64,000 nucleotides of DNA from an uncultured bacterium (GTDB lineage Bacteria; Bacillota; Clostridia; Oscillospirales; Ruminococcaceae). The stretch is from the NCBI GenBank assembly GCA_905215965.1, contig CAJMSD010000011.1, positions 21,720 to 85,719 of the forward strand, given 5' to 3'. The notes under the pieces are model-generated. The model did not search any database. It had not been told where the DNA came from and saw nothing but the letters and a program-made list of their open reading frames with translations. Both the position numbers and the translations under genes were made by a program. Below, in pieces: positions 1-7,806 of the stretch. Within the stretch, counting starts at the first letter, position 1, and every line of letters begins with the position of its first letter.

Positions 1-248
1 GAATACGCGTAGATGAAAATTCTCTTCAGGCTCAGTTGAAGGAATGCGGCGCTGAGGACAGAAATAAGTATGATTATCATAAAATGATAACCAACAACAC
101 TCTTCCTCTTACGATCGGCGGCGGTATCGGTCAGTCAAGACTTTGTATGCTGCTTCTGGAGAAAGCACATATCGGAGAAGTACAGGTTTCCGTTTGGCCT
201 GAAGATATGGTCAAAGCTTGTGCTGAAAACGGCATTACTCTTCTGTAA
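1..248 (+). CDS. asnA: Aspartate--ammonia ligase, C-terminal part
   Basis: This is the 3' end of a gene that starts outside the window; the frame is open from base 3 to TAA at 246-248. The visible part reads GIGQSRLCMLLLEKAHIGEV followed by a VSVWPED segment, the C-terminal signature of AsnA. AsnA makes asparagine from aspartate, ammonia and ATP and has a class II aminoacyl-tRNA synthetase fold; the GGGIGQSR stretch resembles motif 3 of that fold. The gene converges on malQ and the two share a terminator hairpin. The family assignment is strong for so short a piece; completeness of the missing N-terminus cannot be judged. Confidence 0.88.
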   Translation, partial: IRVDENSLQAQLKECGAEDRNKYDYHKMITNNTLPLTIGGGIGQSRLCMLLLEKAHIGEVQVSVWPEDMVKACAENGITLL

Positions 249-271
249 TTATAATATCACATCAATATAAC

Positions 272-305
272 AAAAATGACGGAACAAAGTTCCGTCATTT
301 ATTTT
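272..305. terminator. Bidirectional terminator between asnA and malQ
   Basis: A perfect inverted repeat (AAATGACGGAAC, loop AAA, GTTCCGTCATTT) has A/T runs on both sides, so it can end asnA on the plus strand and the malQ operon on the minus strand. It abuts the malQ stop codon. Confidence 0.85.
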
Positions 306-1795
306 TATCTCGAATAAAGCCGTGTCATGTTTCCTATTTTCCTGCAAAGCTGCTCGGACAAATCGTCAGAGGTCATTCTCCATTTCCAATTGTTTCCGAT
401 AGTAGAGGGAGTATTCATACGGCTTTCATCATCAAGCCCAAGATGATCCTGCATTGGAATTATAACGATATCGGCACAGCTTCTCATAATCAAAGCAATA
501 AGCGAAGTGTTCAGCTCTTCGTCTGGCGTATAAAAATCACATAAATACTCCCGAACAAGCTGCTTTTCATCATCGGAAATAGTCTTATACCATGATTTCA
601 AGGTTTGATTGTCGTGAGTTCCCGTATATGCAACACAATTACTGTTGTAATTATGCGGCAGATACTCGCTGCTGTTCCCAGTATCACGCGAATCGAAAGC
701 AAATTCAAGAACTTTCATATTCGGGAAACCGCAGCTTTTTACCAATCTTCTTACTGATTCAGTGACAAATCCCAGATCTTCTGCAATATACTTTTTCTTT
801 CCGATAGCTTTTTCAACAGCTTCAAAAAGCTTTGTTCCCGGTCCCTTTTCCCAACTGCCGTTTATGGCGTTTTCCGAACCGAAAGGTATTGAATAATACT
901 CGTCAAATCCTCTGAAATGATCTATTCTGACTATATCATACAGCTTGAAACAGTATCTGAGACGCTCTATCCACCATTTATAACCGTTTTTTTCATGATA
1001 ATTCCAATCGTAAATTGGATTTCCCCACAATTGCCCAAGCTCTGAAAATCCGTCGGGAGGACAGCCTGCAACAGCTATCGGAATATTATTGCAGTCAAGC
1101 CGGAAAAGCTGCGGATCAGCCCATACATCTGCGCTGTCATATGCCACGTAGATCGGTATATCTCCAATAATTTCTATATTATTTTTGTTGATATACCTTT
1201 TCAGCTTATCCCATTGTACATAAAATTCATACTGTAAAAACCTGTGAAACTCTATCTCGTCTGCAAGCTTTTCGCGATAATGCTCCATAGCCGACTGCTC
1301 GCGGTTCCTTATATCGCTGTCCCATTCATTCCACGCAACCCCTCCAAAATGTTCTTTGACAGCCATGAACAATGCGTAATTTTCAAGCCAAAATGAATTA
1401 TCGGCTATAAATTTCTTATATTTGATTTTTTCGGACAGGCTGCTGCGCTTGAAGGCTTTTTTTAAAAGCGGAAATCGATTCTTATACAGCTTTTCATAAT
1501 CAACTTTAGCCGCTTCTGATCCGAAATCATATTCCCTGCATTCGGCTTCTGTCAGCAGTCCCTCTGATATCAAGGTTTCAAGGTCAATATAATTTGGATT
1601 GCCTGCAAATGTTGAAAACGACTGATAAGGCGAATCTCCGTAGCTTGTAGGGCATAACGGAAGAATCTGCCAATAGCTCTGACCTGATTTTTTAAGCCAA
1701 TCCGCAAAAATATATGCTTCTTTAGAAAAGCAGCCTATTCCGTAATCTGACGGCAGACTGGATATCGATAGTAAAATACCTGCTGATCTTTTCAT
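305..1795 (-). CDS. malQ: 4-alpha-glucanotransferase (amylomaltase, GH77)
   Basis: MalQ transfers alpha-1,4-glucan segments between maltodextrins and releases glucose, in the cytoplasm. The 496-aa protein has the usual length of the short GH77 form and opens with the typical RSAGILLSISSLPS start. The active-site blocks are visible: RIDHFRG with the nucleophile Asp near residue 292, IAEDLG with the acid/base Glu, and TGTHDNQT with the transition-state Asp. Its ATG follows a GGGGAG ribosome binding site and lies 4 bases after the preceding gene. It is the last gene of a four-gene operon with a phosphorylase and a PTS transporter, as expected for maltose or maltodextrin use. Confidence 0.95.
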   Translation of the reverse strand: MKRSAGILLSISSLPSDYGIGCFSKEAYIFADWLKKSGQSYWQILPLCPTSYGDSPYQSFSTFAGNPNYIDLETLISEGLLTEAECREYDFGSEAAKVDYEKLYKNRFPLLKKAFKRSSLSEKIKYKKFIADNSFWLENYALFMAVKEHFGGVAWNEWDSDIRNREQSAMEHYREKLADEIEFHRFLQYEFYVQWDKLKRYINKNNIEIIGDIPIYVAYDSADVWADPQLFRLDCNNIPIAVAGCPPDGFSELGQLWGNPIYDWNYHEKNGYKWWIERLRYCFKLYDIVRIDHFRGFDEYYSIPFGSENAINGSWEKGPGTKLFEAVEKAIGKKKYIAEDLGFVTESVRRLVKSCGFPNMKVLEFAFDSRDTGNSSEYLPHNYNSNCVAYTGTHDNQTLKSWYKTISDDEKQLVREYLCDFYTPDEELNTSLIALIMRSCADIVIIPMQDHLGLDDESRMNTPSTIGNNWKWRMTSDDLSEQLCRKIGNMTRLYSR

Positions 1796-1799
1796 ATTT

Positions 1800-2624
1800 T
1801 TAGCTCCCCTTAGTTATCATTACTCCGTAATGATCGGATACGACAGGATAATTTCTGTCATCAAAAACTACTTTGCAATTTTCTATCCTGTGCACTGTAT
1901 TTGTGAAAATAAAATCTATTCTGATACCCTCGCTTGAAGAACTTCGTTCTTTCCAGCCGGCAATATTTTTTCGCGCAGTAAATTGACCGTTACGCGTATC
2001 TGCAAGCTCATAACAATCATACCAGCCTGACATTTTTATAAGGTCATAGCCCTCGTTTCTTATTTCAGCCGGATTATTAAAATCTCCCATAAGCCATACC
2101 TTTTCCTTGTCGGCAATATGAGCCGTTAAATTATCCCACTGCATTTCAAACGACTCGTTTTCATCTTTCCACCAGCCTAAATGAACGGAATAGTACCACT
2201 CCCCCGCTATTTTTGCCCCAAGTATTTTTCTTGTTCTCCAGTTGTAATAATCGCACGAGCTGCTTACTCTTGCGGTATCGATTTCATCGATCGGCAAGCG
2301 GCTGATAATTGCAGTTCCCTCATCAAAACGCTCATATCCGTTTTTAATCGGCAAATACGTCCAATAGTAGTTTGCTCCGCGTTCTCGGAGCAATTTTACT
2401 ATGCGGTATGCATGATTATCAGCTTTTACTGCAATTTTATCATCTGCTTCAATAAAATTATACAGCTCGTTTTTATCTAAAACAGTTCCGGACGCCGATT
2501 GATTTACTTCCTGCAAAGCAATAACATCAACCTGAGCGGAAGTTACATAATCAACGAATACCAATAATTTCTTTTCGTAATCCTCTTCAATAATACTGTG
2601 GGAATTCAGCGTTAAAAGTTTCAT
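1800..2624 (-). CDS. Endonuclease/exonuclease/phosphatase-family protein
   Basis: A 274-aa member of the Mg-dependent DNase I/sphingomyelinase fold. Visible blocks are IALQEVNQ (metal-binding Glu), GDFNNP (catalytic Asp/Asn) and SDHYGV at the C-terminus (catalytic His). There is no signal peptide, so it should act in the cytoplasm. The substrate cannot be read from sequence: the fold covers nucleases, lipid phosphodiesterases and sugar-phosphate phosphatases. Its place between a PTS permease (15 bases upstream) and malQ (4 bases downstream) suggests, as inference only, a role in sugar-phosphate handling rather than DNA repair. Start ATG has an AAGGAAAG ribosome binding site. Confidence 0.85.
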   Translation of the reverse strand: MKLLTLNSHSIIEEDYEKKLLVFVDYVTSAQVDVIALQEVNQSASGTVLDKNELYNFIEADDKIAVKADNHAYRIVKLLRERGANYYWTYLPIKNGYERFDEGTAIISRLPIDEIDTARVSSSCDYYNWRTRKILGAKIAGEWYYSVHLGWWKDENESFEMQWDNLTAHIADKEKVWLMGDFNNPAEIRNEGYDLIKMSGWYDCYELADTRNGQFTARKNIAGWKERSSSSEGIRIDFIFTNTVHRIENCKVVFDDRNYPVVSDHYGVMITKGS

Positions 2625-2639
2625 TTCTCTTTCCTTCTG

Positions 2640-4769
2640 TTAAAGAATATCGTTAATATCGGATTTCAGCACATCAGCCTTTGGACCGTATACAGCCTGT
2701 ATTCCTGTATCCTTTTTTACAAGGCCAAGCGCGCCCTCGGCTTTCCATTTGTCAGAATCAGCTACAAGGTCGGGGTCTTTTACCGTTACTCTTAATCTTG
2801 TCATACAGGCATCTACAAACGTGATATTATCACGGCCGCCAAGGAGACCGATTATCCTCTCAGGCTGACTGTCCGCAGAAGCTCTCATATCTCCCTCGGA
2901 AACTCTGAAATCCTCGGAATTCTCGTCTGAATAATTCCCCAAACGTCCCGGAGTAGCATATCGGAATTTTCCTATCATAAAATATGCTACAAAATATCCT
3001 ATGGCAAAGAAAATCACTACCGATATTATAAAGTTTATGATATCGCCGCCAAGACCTGCTTTCAGGGACATTGGAATTCTCGTAAACAGCTCAAGATTGC
3101 CGAACGAATGAAGCCTCAGATCAAAAACTCCCGCAAGCGCAAATGCACAGCCCTGCAAAATTGCATAGACAATATAGAGCGGAATCGCACAGAACATAAA
3201 CATAAATTCCAGCGGCTCGGTAACGCCTGTAAGGAATACCGCAAGCGAAGTTGATATAAACATAGATTTGTATTTTTCTCTTTTGTCCTTATCAACTCTT
3301 CTGTACATCGCAAGCGCAACACCTAACAGAAGTCCTGTCGCACCTATCATTTGTCCGACCTTGAATCGTGCAGGAACTACGGTTTCAAGAAGATTTTCAT
3401 ATGACGCTGTATCTCCTGCATTTTTGAAGCCTATAAGATCTGTCACCCACGCAAGCCACAAAGGATCCTGACCGAAAACTACAGATCCTGCATTCACGCC
3501 TGTTTGAACTATATAGCTTCCTCCGAATGAAGTGTAATTCATAGGAATGGTCAGCATATGATGCAGTCCGAACGGCAGCAGCAGTCTTTCAAGAGTACCG
3601 TAAACAAACGGCGCAAGTACAGGTGAGGTTGATGAAGAATTTGCTATCCACACGCCGAACTTATTGATTCCCAGCTGTATAACAGGCCAGATAACTGCAA
3701 GAACAAGTGAAAGTATCACCGACCATAATATAACAACGAGCGGCACAAATCTTTTTCCGTTAAAGAAAGAGAGTGAATCAGGAAGCTTTCTGTAATTATA
3801 ATATTTATTATATATGATTCCTCCGACGAAACCTGAAATAATGCCTACAAATACTCCCATATTCAAAGCCGGCGCGCCAAGAACCGACGTAAAATAACCG
3901 TCAACGGCAATTTCCTGCCCAAAAAGAGTATGTGTTACCGCGTTTGCATCACTGAGCATCTCATTGGTAACGCCAAAGATCGAGCCTGTTATATTGTTGA
4001 TAAGGATAAACGCTATCAATGCAGCAAACGCGCCGCCTGCACGGTCCTTTGCCCATGAACCGCCTATAGCAACTGCAAACAAGACATGAAGGTTATTGAT
4101 TATAGCCCAACCAATATTCTCCATTATTCCTCCGGCAGTAGCTATTGCTCCTATATCTCCGCCTGCCATTACAACAAGCTTTCCGAGACTTATCATAAGT
4201 CCGGCAGCCGGCATTACGGCTATCACGACCATTAATACCTTACCAAGCTTTTGAAGAAAATCAAAATTAAGCGAAAGCTTTTTCTTTTCTGTTTTCTTTT
4301 CCTCATTTTTCGGAATAAGATCAATTAAAGGATCAGCCGCAGCCTTTACCTTGCCGCTTGTCGGAAGAATATCCATATTCTCGGCTCCGCCGCTTATCAG
4401 CACGGGAGTAACTGTATTAATGTTCATTTTTTCAAGCAGTTTTATATCGACATCGCATATCAGGTCGCCTTTTTTTACTCTGTCCCCTTCTTTTACATGA
4501 GGAGTAAAGCCTTTTCCCTGCAATTGAACGGTTTCAAGTCCAAAATGAATGAGGATTTCATTACCATTGTCGTCGGTGATTCCGTAAGCATGTTTAGTCT
4601 CGGCAATTGATGATATTACACCGTCAACAGGACTGTAAATTTTTCCGTCATCAGGAATTATTGCACAGCCATCGCCTAAGACCTTGTCTGAAAACACGCT
4701 GTCGGGAACTTTTTCAAGCGGAACTACCCTGCCGCTTACAGGTGCGTATATTATAATTTTATTGTTCAT
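2640..4769 (-). CDS. PTS glucose/maltose-type transporter, EIIA-EIIC-EIIB fusion
   Basis: This 709-aa membrane permease couples sugar import to phosphorylation. The N-terminus is a Crr-like EIIA domain (about 1-145) with the active His in EILIHFG at residue 75 and its partner His60. A charged Lys/Glu linker follows, then a multi-helix EIIC domain (about 165-610) and a C-terminal EIIB domain with the phosphorylated Cys in DACMTRLRV at about 655. The order A-C-B differs from C-B-A PtsG. The exact sugar is uncertain (glucose, maltose or N-acetylglucosamine-type); the neighbours phosphorylase and MalQ favour maltose or glucose. Start ATG sits behind AGGAGAAAGG, 13 bases after the phosphorylase gene. 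Confidence 0.9.
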   Translation of the reverse strand: MNNKIIIYAPVSGRVVPLEKVPDSVFSDKVLGDGCAIIPDDGKIYSPVDGVISSIAETKHAYGITDDNGNEILIHFGLETVQLQGKGFTPHVKEGDRVKKGDLICDVDIKLLEKMNINTVTPVLISGGAENMDILPTSGKVKAAADPLIDLIPKNEEKKTEKKKLSLNFDFLQKLGKVLMVVIAVMPAAGLMISLGKLVVMAGGDIGAIATAGGIMENIGWAIINNLHVLFAVAIGGSWAKDRAGGAFAALIAFILINNITGSIFGVTNEMLSDANAVTHTLFGQEIAVDGYFTSVLGAPALNMGVFVGIISGFVGGIIYNKYYNYRKLPDSLSFFNGKRFVPLVVILWSVILSLVLAVIWPVIQLGINKFGVWIANSSSTSPVLAPFVYGTLERLLLPFGLHHMLTIPMNYTSFGGSYIVQTGVNAGSVVFGQDPLWLAWVTDLIGFKNAGDTASYENLLETVVPARFKVGQMIGATGLLLGVALAMYRRVDKDKREKYKSMFISTSLAVFLTGVTEPLEFMFMFCAIPLYIVYAILQGCAFALAGVFDLRLHSFGNLELFTRIPMSLKAGLGGDIINFIISVVIFFAIGYFVAYFMIGKFRYATPGRLGNYSDENSEDFRVSEGDMRASADSQPERIIGLLGGRDNITFVDACMTRLRVTVKDPDLVADSDKWKAEGALGLVKKDTGIQAVYGPKADVLKSDINDIL

Positions 4770-4782
4770 TACCTTTCTCCTG

Positions 4783-7041
4783 TTAAAGTTTCCATATTTC
4801 TCTGCTATACTGCTCGATCGTTCTGTCCGACGAAAAATATCCTGCCTCGCTTATATTTATAAGCATTTTTTTCGCCCAAGCGATCCTATCCTCGTAATCA
4901 CAAAAAGCCGTGTCTCTTACCTTGATATAGTCCTGAAAATCCGGAAATGTCATAAACCAGTCCTTAGAAAGTAGTTCCTTTTGAAGCCTTTCAAGATTTT
5001 CCCTGCTGCCTATTTTCATCATTTCCTCGCTGGTAATAAAATCAACAGCAGACTTTATGATAGGATTACTGTTATAATACTCCATAGGATCATAGTTTTT
5101 TTCATTGTAACGCTTAACGACTTCGTCGCTGTTACTTCCAAAAATATAAATATTCTCATCTCCCACCAGACGATGTATCTCTACATTAGCGCCGTCTTCG
5201 GTTCCAAGCGTAACAGCACCGTTAAGCATGAATTTCATATTTCCCGTTCCGCTCGCTTCCTTTGAAGCAAGAGATATCTGCTCGGAAATGTCGCAGGCAG
5301 GGATCAGCTTTTCGGCTTTAGTAACATTGTAATTCTCAACCATAACAACCTTTAAGTATGGTGAAACACTGCTATCGCTGTTTATAATTTTCTGAAGGCA
5401 TAAAATCAAATGAATAATATCCTGCGCGATCACGTAGGCAGGAGCAGCTTTAGCTCCGAATATAACGGTTATCGGCGTTGACGGCTTTTTGCCGGATTTT
5501 ATTTCAAGATACTTGTGAATAACATAAAGCGCATTCATTTGCTGTCTCTTATATTCGTGAAGTCTTTTAATTTGTATATCAAAAATCGAATCGGGCGAAA
5601 TATCAATATTCTCGGTCTTTTTCAGGTAATCGCAAAGTCTTTGCTTGCAGCTGCGTTTTATTTCAAGCAATTTCCTTAAAACGTTTTCATCGTCTTTAAA
5701 TTCCCTGATCTTAGTAAGCAGACCAGCGTCCTTTTTCCAGCCCTTGCCTATAAGACTTGTTATGAATTCCGAAAGCTCGGGATTGGCGTGCATAAGCCAT
5801 CTTCTGAACGTTATGCCGTTTGTTTTGTTTGTAAATTTGTCGGGATATATCTTGTAAAAGTTATTAAGCTCAGTGTTTTTTAAAATTTCAGTGTGAAGCT
5901 CCGCCACTCCGTTGACCTTAAATGAGTAGTGTATGTCGATCGAAGCCATGTTCACGCGTTCATCGTTATCAATGATATAAACGCTCTCATCGTCGAATTT
6001 TCGTCTTACGCGATCGTCAAGGACTTCAATGATCGGAACAAGCTGCGGAACTGCTTTTTTCAAATATTCAATATTCCACTTTTCAAGAGCTTCTGCCAAT
6101 ATTGTATGGTTTGTATACGCACAGGTTTGCGTCACAATATCTATAGCGCTGTCCATATCTATACCGTTCTCGCAAAGCAGACGTATAAGCTCCGGAATTA
6201 TCATCGTGGGGTGCGTATCGTTGATCTGTATAACGGCATATTTATGCAGATCACAAAGCTTATGTCCGCTTTCCAGACATTCGTCGATTATCAGCCTTGC
6301 ACCGCAGCTTACCATAAGGTACTGCTGATAAATACGCAGAAGCCGACCGTTTTCGTCGCTGTCGTCAGGATATAAAAACAGTGTAAGATTCCTGTCAATA
6401 TCTGTTTTGTCAAAATTTATACCGCTGCCGATAATGCTCTCATCAACAGTATCGATGTCAAAAAGATGAAGGCGATTCGTGCGGTTATCATATCCGGTAA
6501 TATTGATATCATACATTACTGCATTGACCGAAAATCCACCAAAGTCCACCTTATAATTTCTGTTGGTCGGAATCAGCCAGCTTGTTTGCTCGATCCACTT
6601 GTCAGGGAGTTCAGATTGCATATTGTTTTCAAACTTTTGCCTGAAAAGTCCGCAATGATAATTGATACCGATACCGTCACCGTTAAGTCCAAGAGTGGCG
6701 ATCGAATCCAAAAAACAAGCGGCAAGTCTGCCAAGTCCGCCGTTTCCGAGAGACGGCTCAGGTTCGCATTCCTCAATTTTTGAAATTTCCCGCGAATTTT
6801 TTTCAAGCTGTGTTTTTACTTCATCATATATGCCAAGATTTATAAGATTATTCGATAAAAGCTTTCCAATCAAAAATTCTGCCGAGACATAATACAGCTT
6901 TCTGGAATTATTTTTTATTTTGTTTCTCTTCGCTTCCGAAAGCTTCTGTACTTCTTCAAGAAGCGCGTAAAATATCTCCGAATCAGAGCTTTCCGAGATA
7001 TTTTTTCCATATTTATTTTTGAGAAGCATATTTAGATCCAT
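4783..7041 (-). CDS. malP: Glycogen/starch/maltodextrin phosphorylase (GT35)
   Basis: The enzyme releases glucose 1-phosphate from the non-reducing end of alpha-1,4-glucans using pyridoxal phosphate. The 752-aa length is normal for bacterial GT35. Visible signatures are EPSLGNGGLGRLAACFLDS near the N-terminus and the PLP block EASGTGNMKFMLNG with the Schiff-base Lys at 603. An upstream in-frame TTG at 7047 lies too close to GGAGG; ATG at 7041 has ideal spacing. It is the first gene of the operon malP-PTS-phosphatase-malQ. Whether it acts on stored glycogen (glgP) or imported maltodextrin (malP) cannot be separated from sequence; the operon favours the latter. Confidence 0.93.
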   Translation of the reverse strand: MDLNMLLKNKYGKNISESSDSEIFYALLEEVQKLSEAKRNKIKNNSRKLYYVSAEFLIGKLLSNNLINLGIYDEVKTQLEKNSREISKIEECEPEPSLGNGGLGRLAACFLDSIATLGLNGDGIGINYHCGLFRQKFENNMQSELPDKWIEQTSWLIPTNRNYKVDFGGFSVNAVMYDINITGYDNRTNRLHLFDIDTVDESIIGSGINFDKTDIDRNLTLFLYPDDSDENGRLLRIYQQYLMVSCGARLIIDECLESGHKLCDLHKYAVIQINDTHPTMIIPELIRLLCENGIDMDSAIDIVTQTCAYTNHTILAEALEKWNIEYLKKAVPQLVPIIEVLDDRVRRKFDDESVYIIDNDERVNMASIDIHYSFKVNGVAELHTEILKNTELNNFYKIYPDKFTNKTNGITFRRWLMHANPELSEFITSLIGKGWKKDAGLLTKIREFKDDENVLRKLLEIKRSCKQRLCDYLKKTENIDISPDSIFDIQIKRLHEYKRQQMNALYVIHKYLEIKSGKKPSTPITVIFGAKAAPAYVIAQDIIHLILCLQKIINSDSSVSPYLKVVMVENYNVTKAEKLIPACDISEQISLASKEASGTGNMKFMLNGAVTLGTEDGANVEIHRLVGDENIYIFGSNSDEVVKRYNEKNYDPMEYYNSNPIIKSAVDFITSEEMMKIGSRENLERLQKELLSKDWFMTFPDFQDYIKVRDTAFCDYEDRIAWAKKMLINISEAGYFSSDRTIEQYSREIWKL

Positions 7042-7154
7042 ATTCAATACCTCCGTTAATTACTTTGCTATATTATGTGCAGTTTTTTTCGATTTTTTCA
7101 TTATAAACAGATAAAAAACAGCCGTCCGATAAAGACGGGTAGCGATAAAGAATT
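7042..7154 (-). promoter_or_regulatory. malP upstream region with a small terminator-like hairpin
   Basis: On the minus strand, a TATAAT-like -10 box lies at 7100-7105 without a good -35. Just upstream, CCGTC/GACGG (7122-7138) forms a short hairpin followed by six U residues. It could be a second terminator of the upstream DUF4177 locus or a leader attenuator for malP. I see no coding potential here. Confidence 0.4.
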
Positions 7155-7191
7155 AAAGCCTGAGAAGATTTCATTTCTTCTCAGGCTTTTT
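7155..7191. terminator. Strong hairpin terminator
   Basis: A perfect 13-bp stem AAAGCCTGAGAAG/CTTCTCAGGCTTT lies downstream of the DUF4177 gene and upstream of malP. It has T-rich flanks on both strands and most likely ends the minus-strand DUF4177 transcript. The 130 bases between it and the DUF4177 stop hold no recognisable gene. Confidence 0.7.
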
Positions 7192-7328
7192 GCGTATCGG
7201 ACAGATAAATCAGAATTTAGAGGTGCAAATCTACATCAATTTTCGGGTAACAAAAATATCCCTTTTCAACATCAGTGTTGCTGCTGCTTAAATCTGGAAA
7301 TCTTTCGTCAAACCACCAGAGTAAGAAC

Positions 7329-7499
7329 TTACTGATTTGAATCATCACAGCAAAAAGTAATCAGCAAATTCATGGTACGGGGATCATCCGACGTAGTGCA
7401 TACAACTTCCCAGCCTTCTTCAGACATTTTATTCATCAATGTCTCAGCTTTTTCATGTTTTCTATCCCAATCTACCTCAAGAATTTTATATTTTTTCAT
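7329..7499 (-). CDS. Small DUF4177-like protein
   Basis: A 56-aa protein beginning MKKYKILEVDWD, with MNKMSEEGWEVV in the middle. The pattern of an N-terminal MKKY beta strand followed by a helix and GWE(V/L)V fits the DUF4177 family of small bacterial proteins of unknown role. The start ATG is preceded by AAAGGGGG at good distance. It ends in CCDDSNQ. It lies between the hydrogenase and the alpha-glucan operons on the same strand, but separate terminators and a promoter bound it, so it is probably its own transcript. Function is unknown. Confidence 0.72.
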   Translation of the reverse strand: MKKYKILEVDWDRKHEKAETLMNKMSEEGWEVVCTTSDDPRTMNLLITFCCDDSNQ

Positions 7500-7557
7500 T
7501 TATGATCCTACCCCCTTTCAAATTTTTTCATCATACCATACTTTACTATTTTCAAAC

Positions 7558-7620
7558 TTAAAGGAATCGTGTCTTAACAAAACAAGCAAATCCAATTCCT
7601 ACGAGGACGGTATCATTCAT
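7558..7620 (-). CDS. Possible 20-aa leader peptide
   Basis: A 20-codon ORF (MNDTVLVGIGFACFVKTRFL) starts behind a very strong ribosome binding site (GGAGGGGG, about 5 bases before ATG) and lies about 45 bases downstream of a good promoter. It is followed 58 bases later by the DUF4177 gene. It is hydrophobic with a basic C-terminal end. Nothing shows that it is translated, but promoter, SD and ORF line up. It could be a leader peptide or a short membrane peptide. Confidence 0.4.
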   Translation of the reverse strand: MNDTVLVGIGFACFVKTRFL

Positions 7621-7665
7621 GTTTCCCCCTCCATAATCACAAAATCCCGATTTGTTGGTCAGCTA

Positions 7666-7694
7666 ATCATAACACCACCGACACAAAAAGTCAA
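7666..7694 (-). promoter_or_regulatory. Sigma-A promoter for the DUF4177 locus
   Basis: Minus strand TTGACT, 17-base spacer, TATGAT. It would start transcription near 7660, reading through the 20-aa ORF and the DUF4177 gene. Confidence 0.65.
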
Positions 7695-7709
7695 CGCCGC
7701 AAGAAACGC

Positions 7710-7745
7710 AAAGCTACTTTTGACATAGGTGTCAAAAGTAGCTTT
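7710..7745. terminator. 16-bp perfect inverted repeat downstream of hydA
   Basis: AAAGCTACTTTTGACA, loop TAGG, then the exact complement. It lies about 60 bases beyond the hydA stop and just upstream of the DUF4177 promoter. Position suggests the terminator of the hydCBA operon, although the U-run on the minus strand is imperfect and lies largely in the stem. Confidence 0.6.
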
Positions 7746-7806
7746 ATCATAATTCTATATGGCTACCTAACTAAAGGACGACTGTTTAAGTCTGTGTTCA
7801 AATTAT

